Shown one piece after another: positions 18,966 through 27,882 of a DNA stretch of 64,000 bases. The DNA lies in the NCBI RefSeq assembly GCF_000425645.1, contig NZ_KE384430.1, positions 793,492-857,491 of the forward strand. Direction: 5' to 3'. The stretch comes from Gaetbulibacter saemankumensis DSM 17032. Lineage in GTDB: Bacteria; Bacteroidota; Bacteroidia; Flavobacteriales; Flavobacteriaceae. The position numbers were made by a program, and so were the translations under genes. The first letter of the stretch is position 1, and every line of letters begins with the position of its first letter. Under the pieces are notes generated by a model. It searched no databases and had not been told where the DNA came from. It saw only the letters and a list, made by a program, of their open reading frames with translations.

Positions 18966-21900
18966 TTAAAAATAGGCTTTTAACTGTACGGTTCCTGTGT
19001 GAATAGCATTACTTGTTGGGGTCTTTCTTCCAAAATAACTCAAGTTTAAATCAAGAAATTTAGTGAGTTTTTTTTGCGCTAATAAACTCCAGGTAAAGTT
19101 TTTTCCAGGCTGTAACCCTTCTAATATTTGATAAGCTACCGGCGTGTTCGGGTTGCCTTTATAGCTATTCGAGAAATAATTAAACTCTCCTATAACGGAA
19201 CTTTTTACTGTGCTGGAAAAAGTGAATGACGCCCCATACTTTTCTTGATTTAAGGTTTCTAAATCGCCAATGGTATTTTCTTTGGTAGCATATTGATAAA
19301 ATATATCAAATCGAGAGCTGTCGCTGAACAAATAAGAAAGTTTCGGACTTAACTGCATTTCATCTAAATCGTAATTTTTATTGCTGAAGTTTTCGTTATT
19401 ACTCGCATTTGCTTCAAAATTAGACTGTAAAGTTATTAGCCAGCTTTCTACTATTTTATGGTTGAAATCGAGCTGATGACTCTGTAAACTATTTTCGATA
19501 TAACCGATAGAAAGTACATTTTTGCTTTTATTAGAAAGATAAGTATAGGAGGTAGTGTAGTGTTGTTTACCACGATTTAAAAACAACACATTTCTGAAAT
19601 TTAACTGAAGCCCTAGCAAATCGTTGCCATTACTGTTAAACGGATTTAAATTAAAATTATCGCCTTCACGTTTTAGTTTTCTATTGACTAAATAACTGGT
19701 TTGATTATAAAAATGGGACCAGAATCGTTCCAGTTTATTATCGCTTACCGACCATTGCGACGGATTTATAGTTACAGTTTGACTTAGTCTGTTTTGGTGG
19801 GTTTTTATGTAAATACGATTGGGTAATAACACACGAATATATTTGCCTTGATCTTGAAATTGTGCCAGTTCGAATTCGTCTAGTTCTTGAATACCATTAT
19901 TGTTATAATCAATCCATGTATAGGTACCCTGTCCTGGTTCAACTTCAACATAAGTAAAATCCTGCTGAGGTAAGGTTCCTGAATTGGTTTCAAAAAGGGT
20001 ATTCCATAAGATGACGTTCTTAAATAATTTTTGATTGAACAGTACACGAGAGTTTATAGATTGCTCGTCTTTAATATTATCGTCAACATTTTTTAAAACA
20101 CGATAATTGGCATATAGTGATAAGTTGGTTTGTTTATTTTTAATCAGTTTCGTGTCTAAATAATAGGTGTTTGATGTGTTTACTTTCTGTAAACGGTTGT
20201 TTCTTATACTATCATTTATTCGGTTCTTATACCCAATTACAGTAAATATTTTCGTGCTGTCACCAATACCAGTAAAAACTTCAAAAGATTTAAATTTCTG
20301 ACTTAGCGGAGTAAGGGAGTCGGTTGCAATATCGCGCTGCTCGTTATCTTCTAAGGCAATTTTTGTGCCGAGCCAGGCTTTATTAAAACTATAGCTTAGG
20401 TGGTTGTAGCTTCTGGAAAATTTTGAGTTATTTAGGGTGGAATTGGCATTTAAAAAGCTAGAGTAGGACTGAATATTGAATCGATTTAAATTAAAATTAA
20501 TATTGGTAATATGGCGGTTACCCTTAAAATTGTTAGAATACCCTAAATGCTCAAATTCGTATGTGGTTTGTCCTTTTTCGGGATGATATAACTTAATACC
20601 TGTTCGCATTAGAGTTTGGTTTCCGGAAATTTTTGTAGTACTTGTTCCGTCTAGGTTCCCCAGATTCCAGTCACGATTAAATTCGGCATTATACAGCTGC
20701 TCAATGGTTTTAAAATTCTTCTGAATATGATCGGCATTTCCAAAAACTTCTAAGCTCCATAAGCTATCTGTTTTAATAATGTTTTGGTTAATGTTAAGTT
20801 TCCCTGCAAAGCCATCGTTATTCTCGTTATCTAAATTTGAAAAGAGATTCAAATCATTTTTGCTTCCTGCAACTTCGAAATCAATATTTGTTTTTTCACT
20901 AGGTGCATAACGCCCATTTATAACTGCCATTTGTAGTTTTGTAGGTGCGATTAGTTGAATTATTGGTGCATAATTTCCCTGATTCGGTCCAGCATATTCG
21001 TAAATATTACTTACGGCATTGATACTGCTTAAGATATAATCGCCATTACCATTTCCTACTTGTGAGAAAGTTACGCGATATAACTGATCGTCCGGATTGT
21101 TAGAAAATACAAAGGCTTCGACACCGTTAATTAGTTCTTTTTTATATAAAATTCTATTTTCATTTAAACTTTCTTTAACAGCCGAAGGAGCTACCATCAG
21201 GCTACGGTTGTCTCCAGCATTGGCTAAAATTTCAATTTGTTCTTCCGATAGGTTTTGCTGAAGGGGTTGGTTTTTAGAGTCATTTTCAGAATAAACCGAG
21301 ACCCCCAGACTAAATTTTTTAGATTCCATACGTCCACCCCCATAAGCTACTAGCCTGGAATAGTTGCGATCACTGTATTGATAATCAACAGTAATCCGCA
21401 TTTCTGATGTTATTGGAAAGGTGGGGTTAAATATAATTTCGCCAGCATTATAATCTATAATGTAGTCTTTGTTTTCCCCACGCTGTAATGGCACGCCATT
21501 TACGTAAACGGTTTCACTACCAGAAACGATAAGCACAAACAATTCGCCGTTGGGCCCTTGTAATTTATAGGGGCCTTGGTTGCCTTCTAACGCGGTAAAC
21601 TGACTTCGTGTAAACTGACCTCTTACTAAGGCGCCTGCAGCAAATAGGTGTGTTTCTTTGTTGTTGTCATCTAGGTGCATATTAAGTGATAAACCCTGAA
21701 CACGTTTAGAGAAATTTGCAAAATAAGAATTGTTGTTAATAAGGTCGATGTCTCCTGCTCGAACATGCCATTTTTCACTGTATAAATCAATAAATACCTG
21801 GTCAAACTCATCCAGCCGTTGACTATATCCGCTTTCCTGAAGTGGAATATTTGCATCTTGAATAGAAGCCCTAAGAGAAACTTTATCGTTAAGTTTACCT

Positions 21901-22388
21901 GTTATTTGAAGGTCTAATTCACTGTTTAAAACGGAATTTTGGTTGTTTCCAATAGTGACTCCACGCGAGATACTTCCGCTCGTGGTTAATCCGTCAAAAG
22001 GTATAAAGGTTTTGTTGGTGTTAGGTTGTGTAAGTTGATATAATTTTTGTTGATTGTTGTTATTTTTAACAATAATACTCTCATCTAATTGTTTGTAAGT
22101 TTTGGTTAAAAATTCGGGAAATTTCAAGTAGTTTATAACAATGCTATCAGTATCGATTGTTCTTTTTAGTCTTAGTATCGCTTTAGAGAAATCTACAAAA
22201 TAATAGCTGGAATCTAATATAACCCCATTGTTAATCGAAATTGAAAAGTAATTAGGGTTAATACTAACTCTATCTATAACAATACTGTCATTAAGAGCAA
22301 CTTTTTTAGTTCTATAGTTGGATATCGGATTTTGTGCGAAACCACTAAAACCAATAAATAGTATTATAAGATAGGCTATAAACTTCAT
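18966..22388 (-). CDS. Large SprA-like outer-membrane beta-barrel protein
   Basis: This 1140-residue protein has a clear Sec signal peptide (MKFIAYLIILFIGFSGFAQ) and is otherwise rich in alternating polar/aromatic beta strands ending in an aromatic residue (LKAYF), the hallmark of an outer-membrane barrel. Around residue 290 it contains VYVNGVPLQRG and DYIIDYNAGEIIFNP, a motif also typical of SprA, the large type IX secretion and gliding translocon. It is about half the length of SprA, so it is not SprA itself. A role in surface protein export or envelope biogenesis is inferred only. It is monocistronic. Confidence 0.8.
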   Translation of the reverse strand: MKFIAYLIILFIGFSGFAQNPISNYRTKKVALNDSIVIDRVSINPNYFSISINNGVILDSSYYFVDFSKAILRLKRTIDTDSIVINYLKFPEFLTKTYKQLDESIIVKNNNNQQKLYQLTQPNTNKTFIPFDGLTTSGSISRGVTIGNNQNSVLNSELDLQITGKLNDKVSLRASIQDANIPLQESGYSQRLDEFDQVFIDLYSEKWHVRAGDIDLINNNSYFANFSKRVQGLSLNMHLDDNNKETHLFAAGALVRGQFTRSQFTALEGNQGPYKLQGPNGELFVLIVSGSETVYVNGVPLQRGENKDYIIDYNAGEIIFNPTFPITSEMRITVDYQYSDRNYSRLVAYGGGRMESKKFSLGVSVYSENDSKNQPLQQNLSEEQIEILANAGDNRSLMVAPSAVKESLNENRILYKKELINGVEAFVFSNNPDDQLYRVTFSQVGNGNGDYILSSINAVSNIYEYAGPNQGNYAPIIQLIAPTKLQMAVINGRYAPSEKTNIDFEVAGSKNDLNLFSNLDNENNDGFAGKLNINQNIIKTDSLWSLEVFGNADHIQKNFKTIEQLYNAEFNRDWNLGNLDGTSTTKISGNQTLMRTGIKLYHPEKGQTTYEFEHLGYSNNFKGNRHITNINFNLNRFNIQSYSSFLNANSTLNNSKFSRSYNHLSYSFNKAWLGTKIALEDNEQRDIATDSLTPLSQKFKSFEVFTGIGDSTKIFTVIGYKNRINDSIRNNRLQKVNTSNTYYLDTKLIKNKQTNLSLYANYRVLKNVDDNIKDEQSINSRVLFNQKLFKNVILWNTLFETNSGTLPQQDFTYVEVEPGQGTYTWIDYNNNGIQELDEFELAQFQDQGKYIRVLLPNRIYIKTHQNRLSQTVTINPSQWSVSDNKLERFWSHFYNQTSYLVNRKLKREGDNFNLNPFNSNGNDLLGLQLNFRNVLFLNRGKQHYTTSYTYLSNKSKNVLSIGYIENSLQSHQLDFNHKIVESWLITLQSNFEANASNNENFSNKNYDLDEMQLSPKLSYLFSDSSRFDIFYQYATKENTIGDLETLNQEKYGASFTFSSTVKSSVIGEFNYFSNSYKGNPNTPVAYQILEGLQPGKNFTWSLLAQKKLTKFLDLNLSYFGRKTPTSNAIHTGTVQLKAYF

Positions 22389-22506
22389 TTGGTATTTTAA
22401 ACTACAAATCGCACAAATTATTTCATTGGGTCTTTTCGTTAAATGCGTTGTTAAATAATGGTGTAAAAGTAAGTCATTATTTATTTTAGCTAAAAATAAG
22501 TAGATA

Positions 22507-22540
22507 TTGTAAACATATCACCCAAGTAATATTAATTTTG
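22507..22540 (+). promoter_or_regulatory. Putative promoter of the exonuclease III gene
   Basis: TTG at 22507-22509 and TAATTTTG at 22533-22540 are spaced by 23 bases, within the range of the Bacteroidota promoter, and lie 20 bases before the ATG at 22560. Confidence 0.55.
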
Positions 22541-22559
22541 AAATTAAAAATCAATATAG

Positions 22560-23321
22560 ATGAAGATTATATCTTATAATGTAAATGGCGTCCGAGCAGC
22601 AATTAATAAAGGTTTTATGGATTGGTTACAAAGCGCCAGCCCTGATGTTATTTGTTTGCAGGAAATAAAAGCGTTAAAGGAACAGTTAGATTTGGAAGCT
22701 TTTGAAGCAGCAGGTTATAAGTATAATTATTGGTTTAGTGCTCAAAAGAAAGGGTATAGTGGCGTAGCTATTTTATGTAAAAAAGAACCCAAGCATGTCG
22801 AGTATGGCACGGGAATTGATTCAATGGACTTCGAAGGAAGAAATTTAAGAGTCGATTACGATGGTCTTTCTATAATGAGTTTGTATTTACCTTCCGGGAC
22901 TAACGATGCTCGTTTAGATCATAAATTGGAGTATATGGATATGTTTCAAGACTATGTAAATAAACTTAGAGAAACTGTGCCTAATTTGGTTATTTGTGGC
23001 GATTATAATATTTGTCACGAGGAAATAGATATTCATAATCCAAAAATGAAAGGGGTGTCAGGGTTTTTACCTGTAGAGCGTGAATGGATAGGGAGGTTTA
23101 TAGATAGTGGGTTTATCGATTCCTTTAGATATATTCATCCGGAATTACAGCAATATAGCTGGTGGAGTTATCGTGCAAATGCTAGAGCTAATAACAAAGG
23201 TTGGCGTTTAGATTATGCTATGGTTGCTAAGCCATTGCAAGAAAAGATAAAGCGAGCCGTTATATTATCGGAAGCAGTACATAGCGATCATTGTCCGATT
23301 TTAGTTGAGATTGAGAATTAA
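22560..23321 (+). CDS. xth: Exodeoxyribonuclease III
   Basis: This 253-residue enzyme belongs to the exonuclease III/APE family. It cleaves DNA at abasic sites and degrades 3' ends in base-excision repair. Catalytic motifs are all present: SYNVNGVRAA at the start, LQEIKA (metal Glu), GDYNICHEEIDIHNPK, RLDYAMV, and the C-terminal HSDHCPI with the catalytic His. It is followed 33 bases later by an OmpA lipoprotein gene on the same strand, perhaps co-transcribed. Confidence 0.96.
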   Translation: MKIISYNVNGVRAAINKGFMDWLQSASPDVICLQEIKALKEQLDLEAFEAAGYKYNYWFSAQKKGYSGVAILCKKEPKHVEYGTGIDSMDFEGRNLRVDYDGLSIMSLYLPSGTNDARLDHKLEYMDMFQDYVNKLRETVPNLVICGDYNICHEEIDIHNPKMKGVSGFLPVEREWIGRFIDSGFIDSFRYIHPELQQYSWWSYRANARANNKGWRLDYAMVAKPLQEKIKRAVILSEAVHSDHCPILVEIEN

Positions 23322-23353
23322 CCAAAATAAACCTAACCTAAGAAAAGAAAAAA

Positions 23354-24316
23354 ATGATAAAAAAAATTTCATTGGCTGTACTGACGCTGGGAATTTTAGC
23401 CTCATGTGTGTCCCCAAAGGTCTACAAAGAATTAGAATCAAAGTACAATAATTTAAAAAAGGAAAATAGAAAATTAGCCGACGATAACGAAATTTTACTG
23501 GCAGGCAAAACTAATGCTGAGAATGAGTTGAAAAAGCTCAAGGAAGCCTATGATTCAGCAGTTGAAGAACGCGATCATTTAAAAAATGAATATGATGCAA
23601 CCAGAGCGAACTTAGATAATTTAAAAGCTTCGTATGCTGCTTTAGAGAAAAACAGTTCGGCAGCAATAGCAGCAAATTCTAAAAAGAATCGTGAGTTATT
23701 AGCACAGTTGGAAGCTAAAGAACAAGCGTTAAATGCAGAAAGTGAGAGACTGGAAAAACTGAAAAGAGAATTAGAGCAGCGTTCTAATCGTGTGGCAGAA
23801 CTAGAAAAAGTGATTGCCGATAAGGATATGGCTATGCGTAAGCTTAAAAATGCGATTTCACGTGCTTTAACCGATTTTGAAGGCAAAGGTTTAACGGTCG
23901 AACAACGCAATGGAAAAGTTTATGTTTCTATGGAAAATAAATTGTTATTCGAATCAGGAAGCTGGGCTGTTGGTGGAGAAGGACGACGTGCTGTTCAACA
24001 ACTAGGAGCAGTTCTGGGAGAAAATCCTGATGTTGCTGTATTGATTGAGGGGCATACAGATAATGTGCCTTATCAAGGACATGGTGTATTGAGTGATAAC
24101 TGGGATTTATCTACTAAACGTGCAACGGCCATTGTTAATATATTAAGAGAAAATGCATCGATTAATCCAGAAAATTTAACAGCGGCAGGTCGTGGTGAGT
24201 ATGCTCCAATTGCATCGAATGATACCCCTGATGGCCGGGCAACCAACCGAAGAATAGAAGTAATCTTAACACCAAAATTAGATGAACTAACCGAGCTGTT
24301 AAATGAGAATGAGTAG
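23354..24316 (+). CDS. OmpA-family peptidoglycan-binding lipoprotein with coiled coil
   Basis: This 320-residue protein starts with a lipobox (LGILASC) and continues into a long charged coiled coil rich in Glu, Lys and Ala (about residues 25-165). It ends in an OmpA-like domain (about 195-305) with the diaminopimelate-binding signature IEGHTDNVPYQ and GRATNRRIEV. The likely role is to tether the outer membrane to peptidoglycan, with the coiled coil as a periplasmic spacer. It is followed by a hairpin terminator. Confidence 0.93.
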   Translation: MIKKISLAVLTLGILASCVSPKVYKELESKYNNLKKENRKLADDNEILLAGKTNAENELKKLKEAYDSAVEERDHLKNEYDATRANLDNLKASYAALEKNSSAAIAANSKKNRELLAQLEAKEQALNAESERLEKLKRELEQRSNRVAELEKVIADKDMAMRKLKNAISRALTDFEGKGLTVEQRNGKVYVSMENKLLFESGSWAVGGEGRRAVQQLGAVLGENPDVAVLIEGHTDNVPYQGHGVLSDNWDLSTKRATAIVNILRENASINPENLTAAGRGEYAPIASNDTPDGRATNRRIEVILTPKLDELTELLNENE

Positions 24317-24354
24317 CTTTTCAGTAAATAAATAATAATAATATAATATTAAGG

Positions 24355-24387
24355 CCTTTCAGTTTCCCCCAGAACTGGAAGGTTTTT
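24355..24387 (+). terminator. Terminator after the OmpA-family gene
   Basis: Arms CCTTTCAGTT and AACTGGAAGG, with one T-G pair, form a stem around a short C-rich loop, followed by a run of T. Confidence 0.85.
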
Positions 24388-24440
24388 ATCTTTATGACTG
24401 TTTTAATTAAAACCTAAAAATAAAAGCGATAATAATAATT

Positions 24441-25472
24441 ATGAAGTATACTTTACTACCAAACACCGATATAGAAGTTAGTAAAATTTGTTTAGGTACC
24501 ATGACATGGGGAAATCAAAACACTGAATCCGAAGGGCATGCCCAGTTGGATTATGCCTTAGAGCAAGGGATTAATTTTATAGATACAGCCGAATTGTATC
24601 CAGTACCTGCTACAGCTGAAACCAGTGGAAGAACTAGTGAAATTGTAGGGACCTGGTTGAAAAAAAGCGGAAATAGAAACAAAGTTATTTTAGCTTCCAA
24701 AATTGCCGGTCCAGGAGATTATACTGCGCATATTAGAACAACAGGCTTTAGTCCTAGTGCTATTGAAGAAGCAGTAAATAAAGAGCTTAAGCGTTTACAG
24801 ACAGATTATATTGATCTTTATCAATTGCACTGGCCGGAACGAGACACAAACAGGTTTGGTGTTCGAGATTTTAAATTAGATACACAATGGACCGACAATA
24901 TTAATGAGGTTTTACAAGGCTTGGATGCTCAAATAAAGGCCGGTAAAATAAGACATGTAGGGTTATCGAATGAAAATTCATGGGGAACGATGCGTTATTT
25001 GCAGGAATCAGAAAGCAATGATTTGCCAAGAATGAAAACCATTCAAAATGCCTACTCCTTGATTAATCGCGTTTTTGAAGGTGATTTGGCCGAAATTTCT
25101 TTGCGTGAGAATATCGGATTGTTAGCCTATTCACCAATGGCATTTGGTGTACTTTCAGGTAAATATGTTAAAGGTACAGCTGCCGACAATGCAAGACTTA
25201 AGTTGTTTCCGAGATTTGCCAGATATAGTAGTGAGCAGTGTACGGAAGCTACTAAACGTTACTTAAAAATAGCTGAAGAGAATAATTTAACTTTGGCTCA
25301 GATGAGTTTAGCCTTTGTTAATCAACAAACCTTTGTTACGAGTAATATTATTGGAGCTACGAATCTTGACCAGCTTAAAGAAAATATAGGTTCTATAGAT
25401 ACAAATTTAAGTGAAGAGATTATAGAGCAAATTAATGAAGTACATGCTGCTATGCCGAATCCGGCAACCTAA
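24441..25472 (+). CDS. NADP(H)-dependent aldo-keto reductase, Tas-like
   Basis: This 343-residue TIM-barrel oxidoreductase matches the Tas branch of aldo-keto reductases in length and in its N-terminus (LGTMTWGNQNT). The catalytic tetrad is visible: Asp and Tyr in FIDTAELYP, Lys in LASKIAG, and His in LYQLHWPERD. The cofactor region includes the C-terminal NIIGATN. The physiological substrate is unknown; members reduce a range of carbonyls. The gene is transcribed alone between two terminators. Confidence 0.92.
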   Translation: MKYTLLPNTDIEVSKICLGTMTWGNQNTESEGHAQLDYALEQGINFIDTAELYPVPATAETSGRTSEIVGTWLKKSGNRNKVILASKIAGPGDYTAHIRTTGFSPSAIEEAVNKELKRLQTDYIDLYQLHWPERDTNRFGVRDFKLDTQWTDNINEVLQGLDAQIKAGKIRHVGLSNENSWGTMRYLQESESNDLPRMKTIQNAYSLINRVFEGDLAEISLRENIGLLAYSPMAFGVLSGKYVKGTAADNARLKLFPRFARYSSEQCTEATKRYLKIAEENNLTLAQMSLAFVNQQTFVTSNIIGATNLDQLKENIGSIDTNLSEEIIEQINEVHAAMPNPAT

Positions 25473-25530
25473 TTTTGTTTGTACCCAGTGCTTTATACAA
25501 GCTTAAGATTTAAATGAATTTTGAAATATA

Positions 25531-25566
25531 AAAAAACCCGCGAACTAATTAAGTTGCGGGTTTTTT
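25531..25566. terminator. Bidirectional terminator between the aldo-keto reductase and RNase G genes
   Basis: AAAAAACCCGC and GCGGGTTTTTT form a hairpin between converging genes. Both strands end in a U tract. Confidence 0.92.
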
Positions 25567-25568
25567 AA

Positions 25569-27116
25569 TTATTTTAATTGTTTACCATCTTTGTCGAAAA
25601 AGTGGTATTCAAGGTATGTGTAAGCATCTCTTGGTAATATTTTAACCCATTTTTTGTGTTCTAAAAACCATTTAGAACGAATAGATGGAAAACCTTTTGT
25701 TAAAAAGGCTGCTATAAAAGGATGTGTGTTTAAGGTCACCTTTTTATAGTCTTTTTTGAATAGTTTTTCAAGATCGTGATTAATTTTTTGTATCAACCCA
25801 ATTGGTGCTTCTACTTCAGAATTATTCATTACCGCATCGGGGTTTTCCTCACGAGTTTTAATGTTCATTTCTGGGCGAACACGCTGTCTTGTAATCTGTA
25901 TCAATCCGAATTTACTTGGAGGCAAAATTTTGTGTTTTGCACGATCATCTTTCATTTCATCACGAAAGTGATTGAACAGTTTCTGCCTGTTTTCAGCATT
26001 GGTCATATCTATAAAATCGACTACAATAATGCCTCCCATATCACGTAAACGTAACTGTCGGGCTATTTCGGTAGCGGCAATTAAATTAACTTCTAATGCT
26101 GTATCTTCTTGATTGTTGGCCTTGTTAGAGCGGTTACCACTGTTTACATCAATGACATGAAGGGCTTCGGTGTGTTCTATAACTAAATAGGCACCTTTCG
26201 CCATGGAAACTGTTTTACCAAACGAGGTTTTAATTTGTCTTTCAATACCAAATTTTTCGAAAATTGGCACATTCGACTGATACAATTTAACTATTGATTC
26301 TTTTTTGGGTGCAATTTCTTGCACGTAATCTTTAATTTGAAAATAAAGCTCTTCATCATCTACATGAATACTTGTAAAGGTATCGTTGAATATGTCTCGT
26401 AATATCGACGAGGCTTTATTCATTTCACCTAATACTTTACTCGGATGATGCGCTTTATGTAGCTTTTTACACATTGCTGTCCAACGACTAAGCAAATTTT
26501 GTAAATCTTTATCTAGTTCAGCTACTTTTTTGCCTTGTGCTACGGTGCGTACAATAATACCAAACCCTGGAGGAGTAATACTTTTAACCAATCGTTTTAG
26601 ACGGTCTTTTTCATCTTTGTCTTCTATCTTTTGAGAAATAGAAATTCGACTCGAAAAAGGCACTAAAACAATATATCTTCCGGCAATAGAAAGCTCTGAG
26701 CTTATTCTAGGACCTTTGGTTGATATGGGTTCTTTAACTATTTGTACCAATAGCGACTGATTTGATTTTAAGACATCGGTAATTTTACCGTCTTTATCAA
26801 TATCTTTTTCAAATGGGAAATTTTTTAAAGAGAAATCCTTTAGTTTACCTGTGCTTACACTTTTTGTGAATTTTAAAAGGGAAGGAAGTTTAGGCCCTAA
26901 ATCGTGGTAATGTAAGAAGGCATCTTTTTCGTAGCCCACGTTAACAAATGCCGCGTTTAGTCCTGGAACAGCTTTTCTTATTTTGGCTATAAACACATCG
27001 CCAACAGAAAAGTTGTTACCACCTTCATCTTTTTGTAATTCAATTAGTTTTCCATCTTTTAATAAGGCAAAATCAACATCGTCAGAACTAGATCGAATGA
27101 TCAATTCTTTATCCAT
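25569..27116 (-). CDS. rng: Ribonuclease G / RNase E catalytic family
   Basis: This 515-residue protein has the RNase E/G layout. An S1 RNA-binding segment is at about residues 38-130 (VGDVFIAKIRK, then PGLNAAFVNVGYEKDAFLHYHDL). The catalytic core follows, with VIDVNSGN and IVVDFIDM supplying the metal-binding aspartates, and the C-terminal region includes QITRQRVR. It cleaves single-stranded RNA in rRNA maturation and mRNA decay. There is no long scaffold tail, so it is RNase G-like in length. Its 5' leader contains four stacked hairpins (27130-27263), described separately. The upstream neighbours are a tiny basic protein and HU. Confidence 0.95.
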   Translation of the reverse strand: MDKELIIRSSSDDVDFALLKDGKLIELQKDEGGNNFSVGDVFIAKIRKAVPGLNAAFVNVGYEKDAFLHYHDLGPKLPSLLKFTKSVSTGKLKDFSLKNFPFEKDIDKDGKITDVLKSNQSLLVQIVKEPISTKGPRISSELSIAGRYIVLVPFSSRISISQKIEDKDEKDRLKRLVKSITPPGFGIIVRTVAQGKKVAELDKDLQNLLSRWTAMCKKLHKAHHPSKVLGEMNKASSILRDIFNDTFTSIHVDDEELYFQIKDYVQEIAPKKESIVKLYQSNVPIFEKFGIERQIKTSFGKTVSMAKGAYLVIEHTEALHVIDVNSGNRSNKANNQEDTALEVNLIAATEIARQLRLRDMGGIIVVDFIDMTNAENRQKLFNHFRDEMKDDRAKHKILPPSKFGLIQITRQRVRPEMNIKTREENPDAVMNNSEVEAPIGLIQKINHDLEKLFKKDYKKVTLNTHPFIAAFLTKGFPSIRSKWFLEHKKWVKILPRDAYTYLEYHFFDKDGKQLK

Positions 27117-27129
27117 TTTGTTAATTTTT

Positions 27130-27263
27130 ATCCATACAATTAAGTATAGATGGATTAATAAATTGTTTTATCCAACTATAAGATTATAGCTGGATTTCAC
27201 AGGATTTTTTAAATCCGTGGAGTTCATAAAAGCACCGTAAGTGCCTAAAACATTGATGAACTC
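27130..27263 (-). promoter_or_regulatory. Structured 5' leader of the RNase G gene, four consecutive hairpins
   Basis: Between the upstream terminator and the rng start lie four adjacent inverted repeats. At 27130-27155, ATCCAT arms have an asymmetric bulge. At 27170-27195 there are ten paired bases with one A-C mismatch around AGAT. At 27198-27219, CAC-GGATTT pairs with AAATCC-GTG. At 27220-27263, GAGTTCAT pairs perfectly with ATGAACTC and encloses an inner GCAC/GTGC hairpin. No protein frame explains them. In E. coli the rne 5' UTR hairpins mediate feedback by RNase E, so an autoregulatory leader is a reasonable inference. Confidence 0.6.
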
Positions 27264-27293
27264 ATTTCAAAGAACGTTTGTTTTTTAAAAACC

Positions 27294-27321
27294 AAAAAAA
27301 GTAGCTGTTAACTACTTTTTT
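27294..27321 (-). terminator. Terminator between the 30-residue protein gene and rng
   Basis: AAAAAAGTAG and CTACTTTTTT form a symmetrical hairpin around CTGTTAA, directly after the stop of the small basic protein on the minus strand. It would separate the upstream transcript from rng. Confidence 0.85.
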
Positions 27322-27324
27322 GGA

Positions 27325-27417
27325 TTATTTTTTCTTTTTGTGACGATTAGCGCGTCTACGTTTCTTACGCTTGTGCGTAGCAACCTTATGTCTCTTACGT
27401 TTTTTACCACTTGGCAT
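27325..27417 (-). CDS. 30-residue highly basic protein, AURKAIP1/COX24-like
   Basis: A very short but clean gene: ATG, 30 codons, TAA, then a terminator. The product begins MPSGKKRKRHK, and 18 of its 30 residues are Lys or Arg with three His. I recognise it as the tiny protein that Bacteroidota annotations label AURKAIP1/COX24 domain, related to the C-terminus of mitochondrial ribosomal protein mS38. A ribosomal or rRNA-binding role is therefore likely but inferred. It sits between HU and RNase G, all on the minus strand. Confidence 0.85.
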   Translation of the reverse strand: MPSGKKRKRHKVATHKRKKRRRANRHKKKK

Positions 27418-27456
27418 AAATAGTGTGTTTTAAATTAATAATTCTTTTTAAATATT

Positions 27457-27747
27457 TTACTTTACTTCTACATTTGTTTTAACGCCTTCAACGAAAACTT
27501 TTGCAGGCTTGAATGCAGGAATATTATGAGATGGTATTTTAATAGTGGTATTCTTAGAGATGTTTCTACCTGTTTTTTCAGCTCTTGTTTTAATAATGAA
27601 GCTACCGAAACCTCTTAGGTAAACATTGTCACCGCTCTCTAAAGATGATTTTACCTCTTCCATAAATGTTTCAACAGTTGCTTGAACATCACCTTTTTCA
27701 ATTCCTAATTTCTCAGAAATTTTTGCTACTATATCAGCCTTCGTCAT
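27457..27747 (-). CDS. HU-family DNA-binding protein
   Basis: This 96-residue protein is a standard HU/IHF subunit. A helical N-terminus (MTKADIVAKISEKLG) leads into the dimer core, then GFGSFIIKTRAEKTGRN opens the DNA-binding arm, which includes the IPSHNIPAFKPAK segment with the intercalating proline. It bends and compacts DNA in the nucleoid. A good promoter (27788-27820) lies just upstream. HU and IHF cannot be separated by sequence alone. Confidence 0.96.
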   Translation of the reverse strand: MTKADIVAKISEKLGIEKGDVQATVETFMEEVKSSLESGDNVYLRGFGSFIIKTRAEKTGRNISKNTTIKIPSHNIPAFKPAKVFVEGVKTNVEVK

Positions 27748-27787
27748 TTTAATTTTTTTTTTAGGTTACTATAAATTTAAAGGGATG

Positions 27788-27820
27788 CAAATATAGGAAT
27801 TTAAAATTCAATATTTCAAA
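27788..27820 (-). promoter_or_regulatory. Bacteroidota-type promoter of the HU gene
   Basis: On the minus strand TTTG (27820-27817) and TATATTTG (27795-27788) are separated by 21 bases, matching the primary promoter consensus, with the ATG about 40 bases downstream of the -7 box. Confidence 0.7.
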
Positions 27821-27853
27821 CCTAATTCATTAAAATTTAAGATTATAAACGTT

Positions 27854-27861
27854 TATTTTTG
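27854..27861 (+). promoter_or_regulatory. Putative -7 element of mutY
   Basis: TATTTTTG matches TAnnTTTG, 21 bases before the mutY ATG at 27883. No clear -33 box is visible. Its position argues against an upstream in-frame TTG at 27859 as the start. Confidence 0.45.
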
Positions 27862-27882
27862 TTGGCTTTATTTCTTAAACGA

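Noticed and set aside
23575-23910. A 111-codon Ser/Leu-rich frame opposite the OmpA coiled coil
   Set aside because: It is the complementary shadow of a Glu/Lys/Ala coiled-coil region.
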